In this document: positions 18,917 to 27,455 of the stretch, piece after piece
How positions within the stretch are numbered: the first letter of the stretch is position 1
Layout of the letters: each line of letters opens with the position of its first letter
NCBI RefSeq assembly: GCF_019334345.1
Contig: NZ_JAHWQX010000002.1
Location: 558,001-622,000, forward strand
Length of the DNA: 64,000 bases
Direction: 5' to 3'
From: Neohoeflea coraliihabitans
GTDB taxonomy: Bacteria > Pseudomonadota > Alphaproteobacteria > Rhizobiales > Rhizobiaceae
The notes under the pieces: generated by a model
Databases searched by the model: none
What the model saw: the letters and a program-made list of their open reading frames with translations, nothing else
What the model was told of the DNA's origin: nothing
Translations under genes and position numbers: made by a program

Positions 18917-20284
18917 CTATTCAATCTTCAACAGACCGTCGATTTCGGCAAGCAGTTGTTCCCGGTCATCGAGATAGGTCTGAAATCCGGGATCGGCATC
19001 GGGATCATCCCGTTGCGAGCCGGCCGTTCCGGGATCCTGCTGCGCCATTGCCGCAGCAGTGCCTTCCTCGGCTTGACCCGGCAGAGTTTCATCCAGCTCT
19101 GGCAGCTTAGGCGCAGGTGCTTGCGTGAGGCTGGCGGGTTCCGGCGGACGGACGATCTCATGGGCGACCCGGCGGACCGCATTGCGCAGCGCCTCATCAC
19201 GGGGCGACAGGCGAACTTCTTCCAGGCTTTCCATGAAGCGGTCAATCTCCAATACCTTGTCGCTGGGTATCGCGGCCAAACCCGAATAAAGACCCGCCAA
19301 TGCAATCGGCGCCTTGTCATTTTTTTCTGCCAGCCCTCGCGCCCGGTCGGCAGCCTGCAAAGCCAGTTCCGTCAGCCCGTTGATCACCGCCTTGCGGGAA
19401 ATGCGCAGATAGACCTCGCGCTGGCGCGGCTTGTCGATATGGACGAGCATGCGTTCAATCTGGCCCGCTTCCATTCGGTCATGCTGGTCGACGACCAGCA
19501 TGACGAGCTGGTCGAGAAACTCTTCGGCGTAGGGCGAGTCGGGAAAGCGCCGCGAATACAGCATGGCGTAGTGGATCGCTTCGTCGATCAGATCACGCTG
19601 ATTGGCGACGAAGATCGCCCGTCGCAATGCAGCCTCCTCGACGATGGTTCCGGGCGCCCCAAGCCGGGCGAGGTCAAACAGTTCAAGCGCGCGCCGATCG
19701 CCCAGACCGGCTTTCACATTGGCGGCAACCAGGGCGAGATAAGGCCCGATGGTCTGATTGCCGTACAGTTTTGCGACCTCGTCTAGCGCGTCCTTGCTGC
19801 GCGCCGCCTGACCGTCCAGATAGGCCTGAACGACAGCGGTGACTTCCGTGTCGAAATTGCCGAAGCGATCGCGAAGCGCCAGGAGATCGAGCGTGGCGGG
19901 ATTGCCGCCGCTCATGGCATAGATCAGCGCCGCGTCGACATTGCGCGGATCGTCGAAGACAGTCTGCTCGGCCTTGCGCAGGCGCTGATCAATGACGCCA
20001 AGCAGGAAACGCTGCATCTCAAGGGCGGCATGATCGCCCATGACCACCGCGTCCTGCACCTTCTGCAGCGAACGTATGAGCTGATAGGGCTGCAGCTCGG
20101 CGAAGGCGTGCGGGGCCTTGGTGGCAGAAGGCGCCGATGCGTCGGAGGAGGCGGATGCAGGCGCGGGAGCTTGTGTGGTTTGTGCCGCGACGAGGGCTGG
20201 CGCGAAAAACGCCAGGCCTGTCAGGCAGATGCGCAGGCTGAGCGGCGAGAGCACCAGAGAAGCGATCTTTGCTGCCATCCCCAT
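18917..20284 (-). CDS. motC: Periplasmic motility protein MotC
   Basis: 455 residues, with an N-terminal signal peptide of about 33 residues (hydrophobic LRICLTGLAFFAPALVAA), then an Ala/Pro/Ser linker, and a largely helical body with repeat-like character (FAELQPYQLIRSLQKVQDAV, ALIYAMSGGNPATL). In Sinorhizobium, MotC is periplasmic, associates with MotB and is essential for torque; MotE is its chaperone and is encoded at 28686-29288. The gene follows motB by three bases. The acidic, Gln-rich C-terminus is variable. Confidence 0.9.
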   Translation of the reverse strand: MGMAAKIASLVLSPLSLRICLTGLAFFAPALVAAQTTQAPAPASASSDASAPSATKAPHAFAELQPYQLIRSLQKVQDAVVMGDHAALEMQRFLLGVIDQRLRKAEQTVFDDPRNVDAALIYAMSGGNPATLDLLALRDRFGNFDTEVTAVVQAYLDGQAARSKDALDEVAKLYGNQTIGPYLALVAANVKAGLGDRRALELFDLARLGAPGTIVEEAALRRAIFVANQRDLIDEAIHYAMLYSRRFPDSPYAEEFLDQLVMLVVDQHDRMEAGQIERMLVHIDKPRQREVYLRISRKAVINGLTELALQAADRARGLAEKNDKAPIALAGLYSGLAAIPSDKVLEIDRFMESLEEVRLSPRDEALRNAVRRVAHEIVRPPEPASLTQAPAPKLPELDETLPGQAEEGTAAAMAQQDPGTAGSQRDDPDADPGFQTYLDDREQLLAEIDGLLKIE

Positions 20285-20287
20285 GGG

Positions 20288-21520
20288 TCAGCTCTCATCG
20301 AAGCGGATAAGAATTTCGATGCGCCGGTTGGCCTCGGCGAACGGATTGTCGAGATCTTTCAGATCGCGCTCGGCAAACCCGGACAATTGCCTGATGCGTT
20401 CCTCGGCAACACCGCCGCGAACCAGCATGAAGAACGCCGAATGCGCCCGCTCCATGGACAGGCGCCAATTATCATCGGTCCCATCGGTAAACGGGCGCGC
20501 ATCCGTGTGACCCCGGATCGAGATCGTGCCGTCGCGCTCGGCAAGCACCTTGCCTATTTCGTCCATGGCGAGGACAAGGGGCCGCTCGGGGACGGCCGAA
20601 CCGACCCTGAACATTTCCACATCGAGCTGGTCGGTGAGCGAGACCAGCAATCCGCCGTCGGAAGGAACAACGCTCAAGCCGTCGGCGAGCTTGCCGATCT
20701 GCGCCTCATCAAACGCCGCGCTGAGCTGATCCTCAAGGCGCCGCGCCTCATCCTCGGATGCGTCCTGCTGCTCCCCGTCCGCAAGGTCGGTCCCGGCCTG
20801 TTCGGCCGCAGCGTTCCCTGCCTCCGCGGCGTCTTGCGCTGGCTGGCTCTCTTCGCCGGTCTGGTTCGGCGGTGGCGCCTTCTTCTTGTACTGCTCGCGC
20901 AGCAGCGCCTCGCTGCTGGCGATCACATCCTTTGCGGCATCGTCCTCCTCGATCTGACGCGCCCAGAAATCCGGCTCGAACGGATCGCGAAAGGCTTCCC
21001 CGCCACTCGCTCCAGTGGCGGAACCGGCGAGAGAGACACCGCCATCTCCCTTGTCGGACAGGTTCGACTTGATACCGGTTTCCTGAATGATCTCGGCAAG
21101 AACAGCGTAAGGATCCTTGAAATAGTCAGCCTCGGAATAGTCGGTTTTTTCTCCGGCCGAGGAGGTTTGCTGCTCACCGGTTGCGGCGGATTCGCCTTTT
21201 GCCTCGGCGTCACCGATCGACTGGGAACGCGGTGCGTTGAGCTCGCCGTCAGCGTTGTTGCCGACCTGTTTGATGCCCCGCTCGGCGGGACGGGAATCGG
21301 TCAGCTTGATCGGGTTGAAGTAGCTGGCGACTGCGGCCTTGGTTTCCTCATTGGCGGCATTGATCAGCCACATGACCAAAAAGAAAGCCATCATCGCGGT
21401 CATGAAATCCGCGTAAGCGATTTTCCAGGATCCGCCATGCGGCGAATCTTCACCGTTGCTGCGACGGCGAACGATGATGATCTCGTTCTTGCCCTCGTGA
21501 ATGGCGGCGTCGTCACTCAC
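20288..21520 (-). CDS. motB: Stator protein MotB
   Basis: 410 residues. One membrane segment (about 36-56) carries the proton-binding Asp38 in [21 protein letters not shown] long acidic linker (~60-290) follows. The C-terminal OmpA-like peptidoglycan-binding domain contains [10 protein letters not shown] and [11 protein letters not shown]. MotB pairs with MotA (36694-37569, other strand). It is longer than enterobacterial MotB (~310), which is usual in rhizobia, where the linker region interacts with MotC. The start overlaps the stop of the fliH-like gene by four bases. Confidence 0.96.
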   Translation of the reverse strand: MSDDAAIHEGKNEIIIVRRRSNGEDSPHGGSWKIAYADFMTAMMAFFLVMWLINAANEETKAAVASYFNPIKLTDSRPAERGIKQVGNNADGELNAPRSQSIGDAEAKGESAATGEQQTSSAGEKTDYSEADYFKDPYAVLAEIIQETGIKSNLSDKGDGGVSLAGSATGASGGEAFRDPFEPDFWARQIEEDDAAKDVIASSEALLREQYKKKAPPPNQTGEESQPAQDAAEAGNAAAEQAGTDLADGEQQDASEDEARRLEDQLSAAFDEAQIGKLADGLSVVPSDGGLLVSLTDQLDVEMFRVGSAVPERPLVLAMDEIGKVLAERDGTISIRGHTDARPFTDGTDDNWRLSMERAHSAFFMLVRGGVAEERIRQLSGFAERDLKDLDNPFAEANRRIEILIRFDES

Positions 21521-22155
21521 CGCAACGCCTCCTCAAAGGCTTGCGCCAGCTCCGAGAAACGGCTTTTCAGCCGCGTCTCGTCAATCATCAATTCAATGTC
21601 TGCGGTTTCAGCGTCAACGAAATCGACGGACGCACCGTCATGGCCAAGCTGATCCCGCATGGCCGCCAGGAAAATTTCGGGCCCGCGCACGACGATGCGG
21701 GCCGCGTGTTCGAGGTCGAGCGCGGCGCGGACCTCCTCACCAAGACGCGCGACCATCTGGCGGCGCAGCGCCTCTTCGACAAGTGGCGCCAGAAGACCAG
21801 CGACATCGTCGGCGAGATGGTCGGCAACGGCGGCGGCGCGTGCGGATATTCGTTCCGGAAGCGCTGCAGCCAAATTCCGGGCCAGTTGATCGGCCTGTTG
21901 CTGCATCTGCTCGGCGTGCTGCGCCACAAGGCCGGAAATCTCCTCGGCATGCCGCGCCGCGAGCCTTGTTTCAGCCGCCTGATGCCCCTCTTCCCACGCT
22001 TGCGCCCGCACGCTCTCGAGCCGTGCCTCCCAATCCTGGCGTTCATCGCGCGACGCGGATTGGGCCGGTTGCGGCGCGCCGGTCCGGGCACCCTTCCGTT
22101 CCGGAGCGGCCAGCCGGTCAAATTCCGGGAGCAATCGGGAAAGGGCCAGCGACAT
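21517..22155 (-). CDS. FliH-like export-ATPase regulator candidate
   Basis: 213 residues, mostly helical. The central part has the FliH/HrpE-type pattern, with small residues alternating with charged helix turns ([20 protein letters not shown]), then a hydrophobic/helical C-terminal domain ([21 protein letters not shown]) ending in beta-type segments. FliH binds and restrains FliI and links it to FliN. No other fliH is seen in the window. It precedes motB with a four-base overlap, a position occupied by an uncharacterised gene in Sinorhizobium. The ATG at 22155 is chosen over an upstream GTG because of the GGAG site and the start of conserved-looking sequence. Confidence 0.6.
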   Translation of the reverse strand: MSLALSRLLPEFDRLAAPERKGARTGAPQPAQSASRDERQDWEARLESVRAQAWEEGHQAAETRLAARHAEEISGLVAQHAEQMQQQADQLARNLAAALPERISARAAAVADHLADDVAGLLAPLVEEALRRQMVARLGEEVRAALDLEHAARIVVRGPEIFLAAMRDQLGHDGASVDFVDAETADIELMIDETRLKSRFSELAQAFEEALR

Positions 22156-22297
22156 TGAGTGTTCCGCTCCATCTTGTTCGCCGCCGACAGCGGACCCAGC
22201 ACCGGAGCAGACCATGCAACTGACGCAGGCATCCGTCGGGGGACGGTCGATTTGCGGACAAATCTAGGAAATCAAACTTGTGCGAACATGAACGAAA

Positions 22298-22330
22298 TGA
22301 ACCGCGCCAAGGGCAATTTGGCGCGGTTCA
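22298..22330 (-). terminator. Hairpin terminator behind the promoter-distal flagellin gene
   Basis: Perfect 13-base stem (TGAACCGCGCCAA / TTGGCGCGGTTCA) with a 7-base loop, 78 bases after the flagellin stop. In the minus direction it is followed by a partial T-run (TTTCGTT). It separates flagellin from the fliH-motB operon. Confidence 0.8.
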
Positions 22331-22407
22331 CAGTACTGCCATAACCGATGACCGGCGGCACGGCAGGAGGTCGCCTGGTCTCACTTACTCTGTCGGGCCG
22401 GAAGCCA

Positions 22408-23385
22408 CTAGTTCTGGAAGAGCGAGAGGATGTTCTGCGAGTTGGAATTGGCAATCGACAGGGACTGGATGCCCAGTTGCTGCTGTGTCTGCAACGCCTT
22501 GAGCCGGGTCGACTCCTCGTTCATGTCAGCATCGACGAGCATGCCAACGCCCTTGTCGATCGAATCCATCAGATTGGACACGAAATCCTGCTGCATGGTG
22601 ACACGCTTCTGAATCGCGCCGAGGCTGGATGCCGCATCTGTCATGGCCGCGAACATGGCGTCGACCGAGCGGATCATGTCTTCGACTTCCGCGTCCGTGG
22701 TCGTCGATGACAGGCTGATTTCCGTGCCGGTTGCTGGGGTGCCCGTTGTCGAGCCCGTATCGATCAAGAAGTAGTTGCGGGCCGTCGTCCCGGTGGCGTC
22801 CGGGTCAAGCGCATTGGCGTCGTAATCCTTGGTCAGAATGCCGAGGCTCTCGTTCGCGGCTCCGACCAGTGTGAGATTGGAGACCGTGATGTCGAGCGTG
22901 GTGATCGTCACCTGGCCGCTGACATTGCGGTTGAAGCCGCCAACGATGGATTTGTCGCCGGCAATCGTCGCGCCGGTGTGATTGAGCCAGTTTTCGCCGG
23001 AGAATGATGCAGATTCAGCGATCGAGGAGAGTTGATTTTTCAGTTCGGCGATTTCGCTGTCGATCTTGGTCTTGTCGACGCCTGGCTCGCGCGCTGCGAC
23101 CAGCTTCGCCTTGACCTCGGAAACGACATCGATGGCCGAATTCATCGCGGTGTAGGCGACATCGATCTTGGCGGCGCCGAGTCCAAGGGCGTCCTTGACC
23201 GTCGAAAGTGCCTTGTTGTCGGAGCGCATCGTCGATGCGATCGACCAATAGGCCGCGTTGTCGGCGGCTGATTCGACGCGGTAGCCGGAAGACACACGCG
23301 CCTGCGTCGTCTCCATTTCGCTGTTGATTGCACGGAGGGTCTGCAAGGCGGCCATTGCCGCCGGATTCGTCATGATGCTGGCCAT
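22408..23385 (-). CDS. fla: Flagellin (third of three in transcription order)
   Basis: 325-residue filament subunit. The N-terminal D0/D1 helices (MTNPAAMAALQTLRAINSEM, SGYRVESAADNAAYWSI) and C-terminal D1/D0 helices (TRLKALQTQQQLGIQSLSIANSNSQNILSLFQN) are intact. The central domain is short, as in rhizobial complex filaments. It is close to the other two copies; differences cluster in the centre (IAGDKSIVGGFNRNVSGQ, DTGSTTGTPATG). It has its own promoter region with a perfect CtrA-type box, its own leader hairpin and its own terminator, so it is probably transcribed alone. Confidence 0.97.
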   Translation of the reverse strand: MASIMTNPAAMAALQTLRAINSEMETTQARVSSGYRVESAADNAAYWSIASTMRSDNKALSTVKDALGLGAAKIDVAYTAMNSAIDVVSEVKAKLVAAREPGVDKTKIDSEIAELKNQLSSIAESASFSGENWLNHTGATIAGDKSIVGGFNRNVSGQVTITTLDITVSNLTLVGAANESLGILTKDYDANALDPDATGTTARNYFLIDTGSTTGTPATGTEISLSSTTTDAEVEDMIRSVDAMFAAMTDAASSLGAIQKRVTMQQDFVSNLMDSIDKGVGMLVDADMNEESTRLKALQTQQQLGIQSLSIANSNSQNILSLFQN

Positions 23386-23417
23386 TAGTCAGCCCCTTTA
23401 AATTGCCCGAGGGGAAA

Positions 23418-23454
23418 TGCCGGCCTGCCGGCAACGACGAAATTCGCATCATGC
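23418..23454 (-). promoter_or_regulatory. Flagellin leader module (GCATGATG plus CCGG-stem hairpin), copy 1
   Basis: On the minus strand, GCATGATG (23447-23454) is followed after 13 bases by a 6-base-stem hairpin (TGCCGG / CCGGCA, 23418-23433), 33-48 bases before the flagellin ATG. The same arrangement occurs at the other two flagellin genes. Confidence 0.6.
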
Positions 23455-23513
23455 GGACCGGCATTTTTGCCCTGCCGGCTTGTCGTTGGTTAGCTTGTTG
23501 TAAACAAGCATGG

Positions 23514-23528
23514 TTAATCGTGGGTTAA
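23514..23528. promoter_or_regulatory. Perfect CtrA-type box upstream of flagellin
   Basis: TTAA-TCGTGGG-TTAAC matches the CtrA consensus exactly. It lies ~130 bases upstream of the flagellin start at 23385, and 30 bases from the terminator of the preceding flagellin gene. Confidence 0.55.
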
Positions 23529-23557
23529 CACGGATTCACAGAGTTGCAAAAGAGAAA

Positions 23558-23578
23558 GGGCCGCTGTGACAGCGGCCC
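23558..23578 (-). terminator. Hairpin terminator behind the middle flagellin gene
   Basis: Perfect 9-base stem (GGGCCGCTG / CAGCGGCCC) with a 3-base loop, 41 bases after the stop. On the minus strand it is followed by the T-rich run TTTCTCTTTT. A classic intrinsic terminator. Confidence 0.88.
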
Positions 23579-23618
23579 CTGGTATCGACCCCGGCGCGGC
23601 CGGGCTAAATCATCGCTG

Positions 23619-24593
23619 CTATCTGAACAGCGAGAGAATGTTCTGCGAGTTCGAATTGGCGATCGACAGCGACTGGATGCCCAGCTGCTGTTGCGTCTGC
23701 AACGCCTTCAGCCGGGTTGATTCCTCGTTCATGTCGGCATCGACCAACATGCCGACGCCCTTGTCGATGGAATCCATCAGCGTCGAAACGAAGTCTTTCT
23801 GCATCGAAACACGCTTGTTGATTGCGCCGAGGCTGGACGCCGCATCGGTCATGTCGGCGAACATTGCGTCGACGACGCGGATCATGTCCTCGACTTCAGA
23901 GTCGGTCGTCGTCGATGTCAGGGCGACACCCGTTCCCGTCGCGGCGGTACCGGTCGTGGTGCCCGTGTCGATCAGGTAATAATTGCGGGTTGTAGTACCG
24001 GTGGCGTCGGGATCAAGCGCGTTGGCGTCGTAATCCTTGGTCAGAATGCCAAGGCTTTCGTTGTCGGCACCAACCAGGGTCAAACTTGAGACCGAGATAT
24101 CGAGGGTCGTGATCGTCACCTGACCGCTGACATTGCGGTTGAAGCCACCAACGATCGATTTGTCCGTGGCGGTTGCAGTGCCGGTATGATTCAGCCAGTT
24201 CTCACCGGAAAATGAGGCCGATTCAGCAATGGAAGAAAGCTGATTCTTCAACTCGGTGATTTCGCTGTTGATCTTGGTCTTGTCGACACCCGGTTCGCGC
24301 GCTGCGACCAGCTTGGCCTTGATTTCGGAGACCACCTCGATAGCCGAGTTCATCCCGGTGTAGGCGACGTCGACCTTAGCGGCACCGAGCCCAAGCGCGT
24401 CGTTGACCGTTGAAAGGGCCTTGTTGTCGGACCGCATGGTGGTGGCGATCGACCAATAGGCGGAGTTGTCGGCGGCAGAGCCGACGCGATAGCCAGAGGA
24501 AATACGCGCTTGCGTCGTTTCCATCTCGGCGTTGATCGTGCGCATGGTCTGCAAGGCAGCCATTGCAGCGGTATTCGTCATAATACTTGTCAT
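23619..24593 (-). CDS. fla: Flagellin (second of three)
   Basis: 324 residues with complete flagellin terminal domains (MTNTAAMAALQTMRTINAEM; C-terminal QQLGIQSLSIANSNSQNILSLFR). Very similar to its two neighbours. The frame is open 37 codons upstream, but the ATG at 24593 is preceded by GGGGGACACGCCC and gives the family N-terminus, so it is chosen. It carries its own leader hairpin, a near-CtrA box 140 bases upstream, and a strong terminator downstream, indicating a separate transcription unit. Confidence 0.97.
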   Translation of the reverse strand: MTSIMTNTAAMAALQTMRTINAEMETTQARISSGYRVGSAADNSAYWSIATTMRSDNKALSTVNDALGLGAAKVDVAYTGMNSAIEVVSEIKAKLVAAREPGVDKTKINSEITELKNQLSSIAESASFSGENWLNHTGTATATDKSIVGGFNRNVSGQVTITTLDISVSSLTLVGADNESLGILTKDYDANALDPDATGTTTRNYYLIDTGTTTGTAATGTGVALTSTTTDSEVEDMIRVVDAMFADMTDAASSLGAINKRVSMQKDFVSTLMDSIDKGVGMLVDADMNEESTRLKALQTQQQLGIQSLSIANSNSQNILSLFR

Positions 24594-24624
24594 GGGCGTG
24601 TCCCCCGTACGACTTACTGGGACA

Positions 24625-24666
24625 TTCCGGAGTGTTTCTACCGGAAATAGCGGAAAGACATCATGC
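24625..24666 (-). promoter_or_regulatory. Flagellin leader module, copy 2
   Basis: GCATGATG (24659-24666, minus strand), then 12 bases, then a hairpin with 6-base stem TTCCGG / CCGGAA and a 10-base loop (24625-24646). It ends 32 bases before the ATG. The hairpin is followed by AATGTCCC, also seen in similar form in copy 3. Confidence 0.6.
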
Positions 24667-24732
24667 CAGCCAAGCTCAACGCATGTTTCGCTTTGGCCCA
24701 CCATTCAATAGCCTATTAATAGGGGGTTAGGG

Positions 24733-24747
24733 TTACCGAAGGTTTAA
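24733..24747. promoter_or_regulatory. CtrA-like box with one mismatch upstream of flagellin
   Basis: TTAC-N7-TTAA, one base off consensus, 140 bases upstream of the flagellin ATG. This is almost the same distance as the perfect box of the next flagellin gene, and the shared spacing adds some weight. Confidence 0.35.
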
Positions 24748-24776
24748 AGCACTGAGATTGACGTCGCCGCTGAAAT

Positions 24777-25265
24777 TTAAACTGATCGGCCCGCTACAGC
24801 GGCTTCGAGGGCCGCGATGTCAATCTTCTGCATCGTCATCATCGCAGTCATGGCCCGTTGCGCCGTACCGATGTCAGCCGATGTCGTCAATTGCATCAGG
24901 CGGATCGGCGTGATCTGCCAGGAATGACCCCAACGGTCCTTGCACCAGCCGCAGGCACTCTCACGACCGCCATTGCCGACAATGGCGTTCCAGTAGCGGT
25001 CGGTTTCCTCCTGATCCTCGGTCAGAACCATGAAACTGACCGCTTCGTTCGGTGTGAAGGTTGGTCCCCCGTTCAATCCGAGAAACGACCTGCCGAGTAC
25101 GGTGAATTCGACGGTCAGATCATCGCCCTTCTGCCCGCCAGGGTAGTCCGTCGGCGCGGCATTGACGCGATCGACGTGGCTATCAGGAAATATCGCGGCA
25201 TAGAACTCGGCCGCCTTGCGCGCTTCGCCGTGGTCAAACCACAGGCAGTTGACCAGTTTGCTCAT
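24777..25265 (-). CDS. VOC-superfamily (PhnB / 3-demethylubiquinone methyltransferase-like) protein inside the flagellin array
   Basis: 162-residue soluble protein. It begins [25 protein letters not shown] and has [23 protein letters not shown] and [12 protein letters not shown]. These are the hallmarks of the PhnB-like glyoxalase-fold family (often misnamed 3-demethylubiquinone-9 3-methyltransferase). No role in motility is known. It has its own GAGGAG-type ribosome site and a TetR-like operator ~100 bases upstream, so it looks like an independent unit placed between the first and second flagellin genes. Substrate unknown. Confidence 0.88.
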   Translation of the reverse strand: MSKLVNCLWFDHGEARKAAEFYAAIFPDSHVDRVNAAPTDYPGGQKGDDLTVEFTVLGRSFLGLNGGPTFTPNEAVSFMVLTEDQEETDRYWNAIVGNGGRESACGWCKDRWGHSWQITPIRLMQLTTSADIGTAQRAMTAMMTMQKIDIAALEAAVAGRSV

Positions 25266-25368
25266 GTCATTTCTCCTCGAGGAACTGAAGGCCGGTGCTG
25301 ACCATGTATGCTCGCATGCGCACGACCTTGCCCGCTTGTTTATTCAAGGAGGCTGTTCGTATCTTTCT

Positions 25369-25386
25369 ATACCAACTGGTCGGTAT
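25369..25386. promoter_or_regulatory. TetR-type operator candidate upstream of the VOC gene
   Basis: An 18-base near-palindrome, ATACCAACTGGTCGGTAT (revcomp ATACCGACCAGTTGGTAT), of the kind bound by TetR-family repressors. It is about 104 bases upstream of the VOC start. No TetR gene is present in the window. Confidence 0.4.
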
Positions 25387-25403
25387 GTTTCAAGTGAACA
25401 AAA

Positions 25404-25434
25404 AACCACGCCAGGACCGGATCCTGGCGTGGTT
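25404..25434 (-). terminator. Hairpin terminator behind the first flagellin gene
   Basis: Perfect 13-base stem (AACCACGCCAGGA / TCCTGGCGTGGTT) with a 5-base loop. On the minus strand it runs into a T-run (TTTTTT overlapping the stem base, then G). It lies 29 bases after the stop and insulates the VOC gene from flagellin transcription. Confidence 0.9.
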
Positions 25435-25462
25435 CACCGACTGGAGGTCGGGCGGTCGTCGC

Positions 25463-26437
25463 TTATCGGAACAGCGACAGAACGTTCTGCGAGTTGGAGT
25501 TGGCAATCGACAGCGCCTGGATGCCGAGCTGTTGCTGGGTCTGCAGCGCCTTGAGCCGGGTCGATTCCTCGTTCATATCGGCATCAACCAACATGCCGAC
25601 ACCCTTGTCGATCGAATCCATCAGGTTGGAGACGAAGTCCTTCTGCATCGACACCCGCTTGTTGACCGCACCAAGGTTGGAGGCGGAGTCGGTCATGTCG
25701 GCAAGCATTGAATCGACGACACGGATCATATCCTCGACTTCGGAGTCGGTCGTCGTGTCTGACAGTGACACCCCTGCACCCGTCGCCGCCGTTCCCGTAG
25801 TCGTACCCGTATCGATCAGGTAATAGTTGCGGGTTGTGGTACCGGTGGCGTCCGGATCAAGCGCATTGGCATCATAATCCTTGGTCAGAATGCCGAGGCT
25901 CTCGTTGGCGGCGCCGATCAGCGTGGTGCCGCTCACATCGACATCAAGCGTGGTCAGCGACACGAGGCCAGCGGAATCGCGGTTGAAGCCACCAATGATT
26001 TCCTTGGTGCCAGCAGCGGTGGTTGACGTGTTGTTCAGCCAGTTTTCGCCAGAGAACGACGCGGATTCAGCGATCGACGAGAGCTGGTTCTTCAGCTCGG
26101 TCAGCTCGGCATCGATCTTGGTCTTGTCGACGCCGGGCTCGCGCGCGGCAACCAGCTTGGCCTTGATCTCGGTGACGACCTCAATGGCCGACTCCATACC
26201 GGTGTAGGCGACATCGACCTTGGCGGCGCCAAGTCCGAGGGCGTCCTGCACTGTCGACAGGGCCTTGTTGTCGGAACGCATGGTGGTGGCAATCGACCAG
26301 TAGGCCGAGTTGTCAGCAGCCGAATTCACCCGGTAACCGGAGGAAATGCGCGACTGTGTGGTGTCCATATCGGTGCTGATGGAGCGCAGAGTCTGCAACG
26401 CCGCCATGGCCGAACTGTTGGTCAGAATGCTTGTCAT
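25463..26437 (-). CDS. fla: Flagellin (first of three)
   Basis: 324-residue flagellin with intact terminal helices (TNSSAMAALQTLRSISTDMD; QQLGIQALSIANSNSQNVLSLFR). The central part is the most diverged of the three (TAAGTKEIIGGFNRDSAGLV, DVDVSGTTLIGAANE). The ribosome site is AAGGGGACACTCCC just before the ATG; the GGG and CCC could pair and partly hide the site. A leader hairpin lies 41-63 bases upstream and a strong terminator follows. It lies downstream of fliP but is separated from it by 280 bases. Confidence 0.97.
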   Translation of the reverse strand: MTSILTNSSAMAALQTLRSISTDMDTTQSRISSGYRVNSAADNSAYWSIATTMRSDNKALSTVQDALGLGAAKVDVAYTGMESAIEVVTEIKAKLVAAREPGVDKTKIDAELTELKNQLSSIAESASFSGENWLNNTSTTAAGTKEIIGGFNRDSAGLVSLTTLDVDVSGTTLIGAANESLGILTKDYDANALDPDATGTTTRNYYLIDTGTTTGTAATGAGVSLSDTTTDSEVEDMIRVVDSMLADMTDSASNLGAVNKRVSMQKDFVSNLMDSIDKGVGMLVDADMNEESTRLKALQTQQQLGIQALSIANSNSQNVLSLFR

Positions 26438-26478
26438 TGGGAGTGTCCCCTTAATTATGCAATACTTGAGAGGGACAT

Positions 26479-26521
26479 ACCGGACTAACTCGTCTACCGG
26501 TGATGACGGTCGGCATCATGC
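26479..26521 (-). promoter_or_regulatory. Flagellin leader module, copy 3
   Basis: GCATGATG (26514-26521, minus strand), 12 bases, then a hairpin ACCGG / CCGGT with a 13-base loop (26479-26501), followed by ATGTCCC. A TTTA-N7-TTAA sequence at 26639-26653 is a weak CtrA-like match further upstream. Confidence 0.55.
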
Positions 26522-26717
26522 CTGAAAGATCCCGTCACTTCCGACCCGGATCCGCTGTGTCATGTTGGCAACATAGTTGCATCGCGCCCTTTCAGATTGA
26601 TTAATCCAGAAGCACAACCAGCGATAATTTATTTATGCTTTACAGAGCGTTAAGCCGCTGGTTCGGCACCTTTCGAACGGGCTGAACCGCCGGACACTGC
26701 AAAGGCAGAGAGAGTGC

Positions 26718-27455
26718 TCAGGTGAAAGAGCGCACCAGACTGCCGACGAGCAAATTCCAACCATCGATCAAGACAAAAAAGAGGATCTTGAACGGCAAGG
26801 AGATCGCGGTCGGCGGCAGCATCATCATGCCCATCGACATGGTGATGGTCGCAACCACAAGGTCAATCACCAGAAATGGCAGGACGACAAGAAACCCGAT
26901 CTCAAAGCCGCGCCGGATTTCCGAGATCATGAAGGCGGGAATGAGGACCCGAAGATCGACCACGCCCTCGGTTTCGGTCGCCTGGCCGCGCTCGTCGGCG
27001 AGGTCGACAAACAGGTTGAGATCCTTGGGTCGCGTGTTGATCAGCATAAAGTCGCGGAACGGGTCCGAAATCCGGCTCAGCGCTTCCTGCTCGGTGATCT
27101 GGTTCTCGAGCAGCGGATTGATGCCCTCGTTCCAGGCGCGGTCAAAGGTCGGCGCCATGACGTAGAAGGTCATGAACAATGCGAGGCTGACGAGAATCAT
27201 GTTCGCCGGCGTTGATTGCAGGCCCATGCCAGAGCGCAGGATCGCAAAGGCGATGATGAAGCGCGGAAAACTGGTGACCATGATGAGAATGCCGGGCGCG
27301 ATCGACAGAATGGTCAGCAGCCCGAAGGTCCGGATGATCCAGCTGGCCACCGACCCATCGACCGGCGTCTGGAACAGGCCGGGGTCAAATCCCTGCGCCA
27401 GGGCGGCAGTCGGAGCGGCCACCACACCGGCAAGGATGATCAGAAAGCGGATCAT
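26718..27455 (-). CDS. fliP: Flagellar export gate protein FliP
   Basis: 245 residues. A cleavable-type N-terminal signal (MIRFLIILAGVVAAPTAALA) is followed by four membrane segments. Family motifs are MVTSFPRFIIAFAILRSGMGLQSTP, VMAPTFDRAWNEGINPLLE and VLIPAFMISEIRRGFEIGFLVVLPFLVIDLVVA. It forms the core of the export gate. The start overlaps the fliL stop by four bases. No fliO is visible nearby, which is common in this order. Last gene of the flgB...fliP run. Confidence 0.98.
   Translation of the reverse strand: MIRFLIILAGVVAAPTAALAQGFDPGLFQTPVDGSVASWIIRTFGLLTILSIAPGILIMVTSFPRFIIAFAILRSGMGLQSTPANMILVSLALFMTFYVMAPTFDRAWNEGINPLLENQITEQEALSRISDPFRDFMLINTRPKDLNLFVDLADERGQATETEGVVDLRVLIPAFMISEIRRGFEIGFLVVLPFLVIDLVVATITMSMGMMMLPPTAISLPFKILFFVLIDGWNLLVGSLVRSFT

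Noticed and set aside
20030-21652. 540-codon open frame on the plus strand
   Set aside because: Antisense to motC and motB, which have clear family signatures.
22408-26437. Tandem flagellin genes as a sign of a mobile or phase-variable cassette
   Set aside because: No inverted repeats, recombinase or site-specific sequences flank them; multiple flagellin genes are normal in rhizobia.
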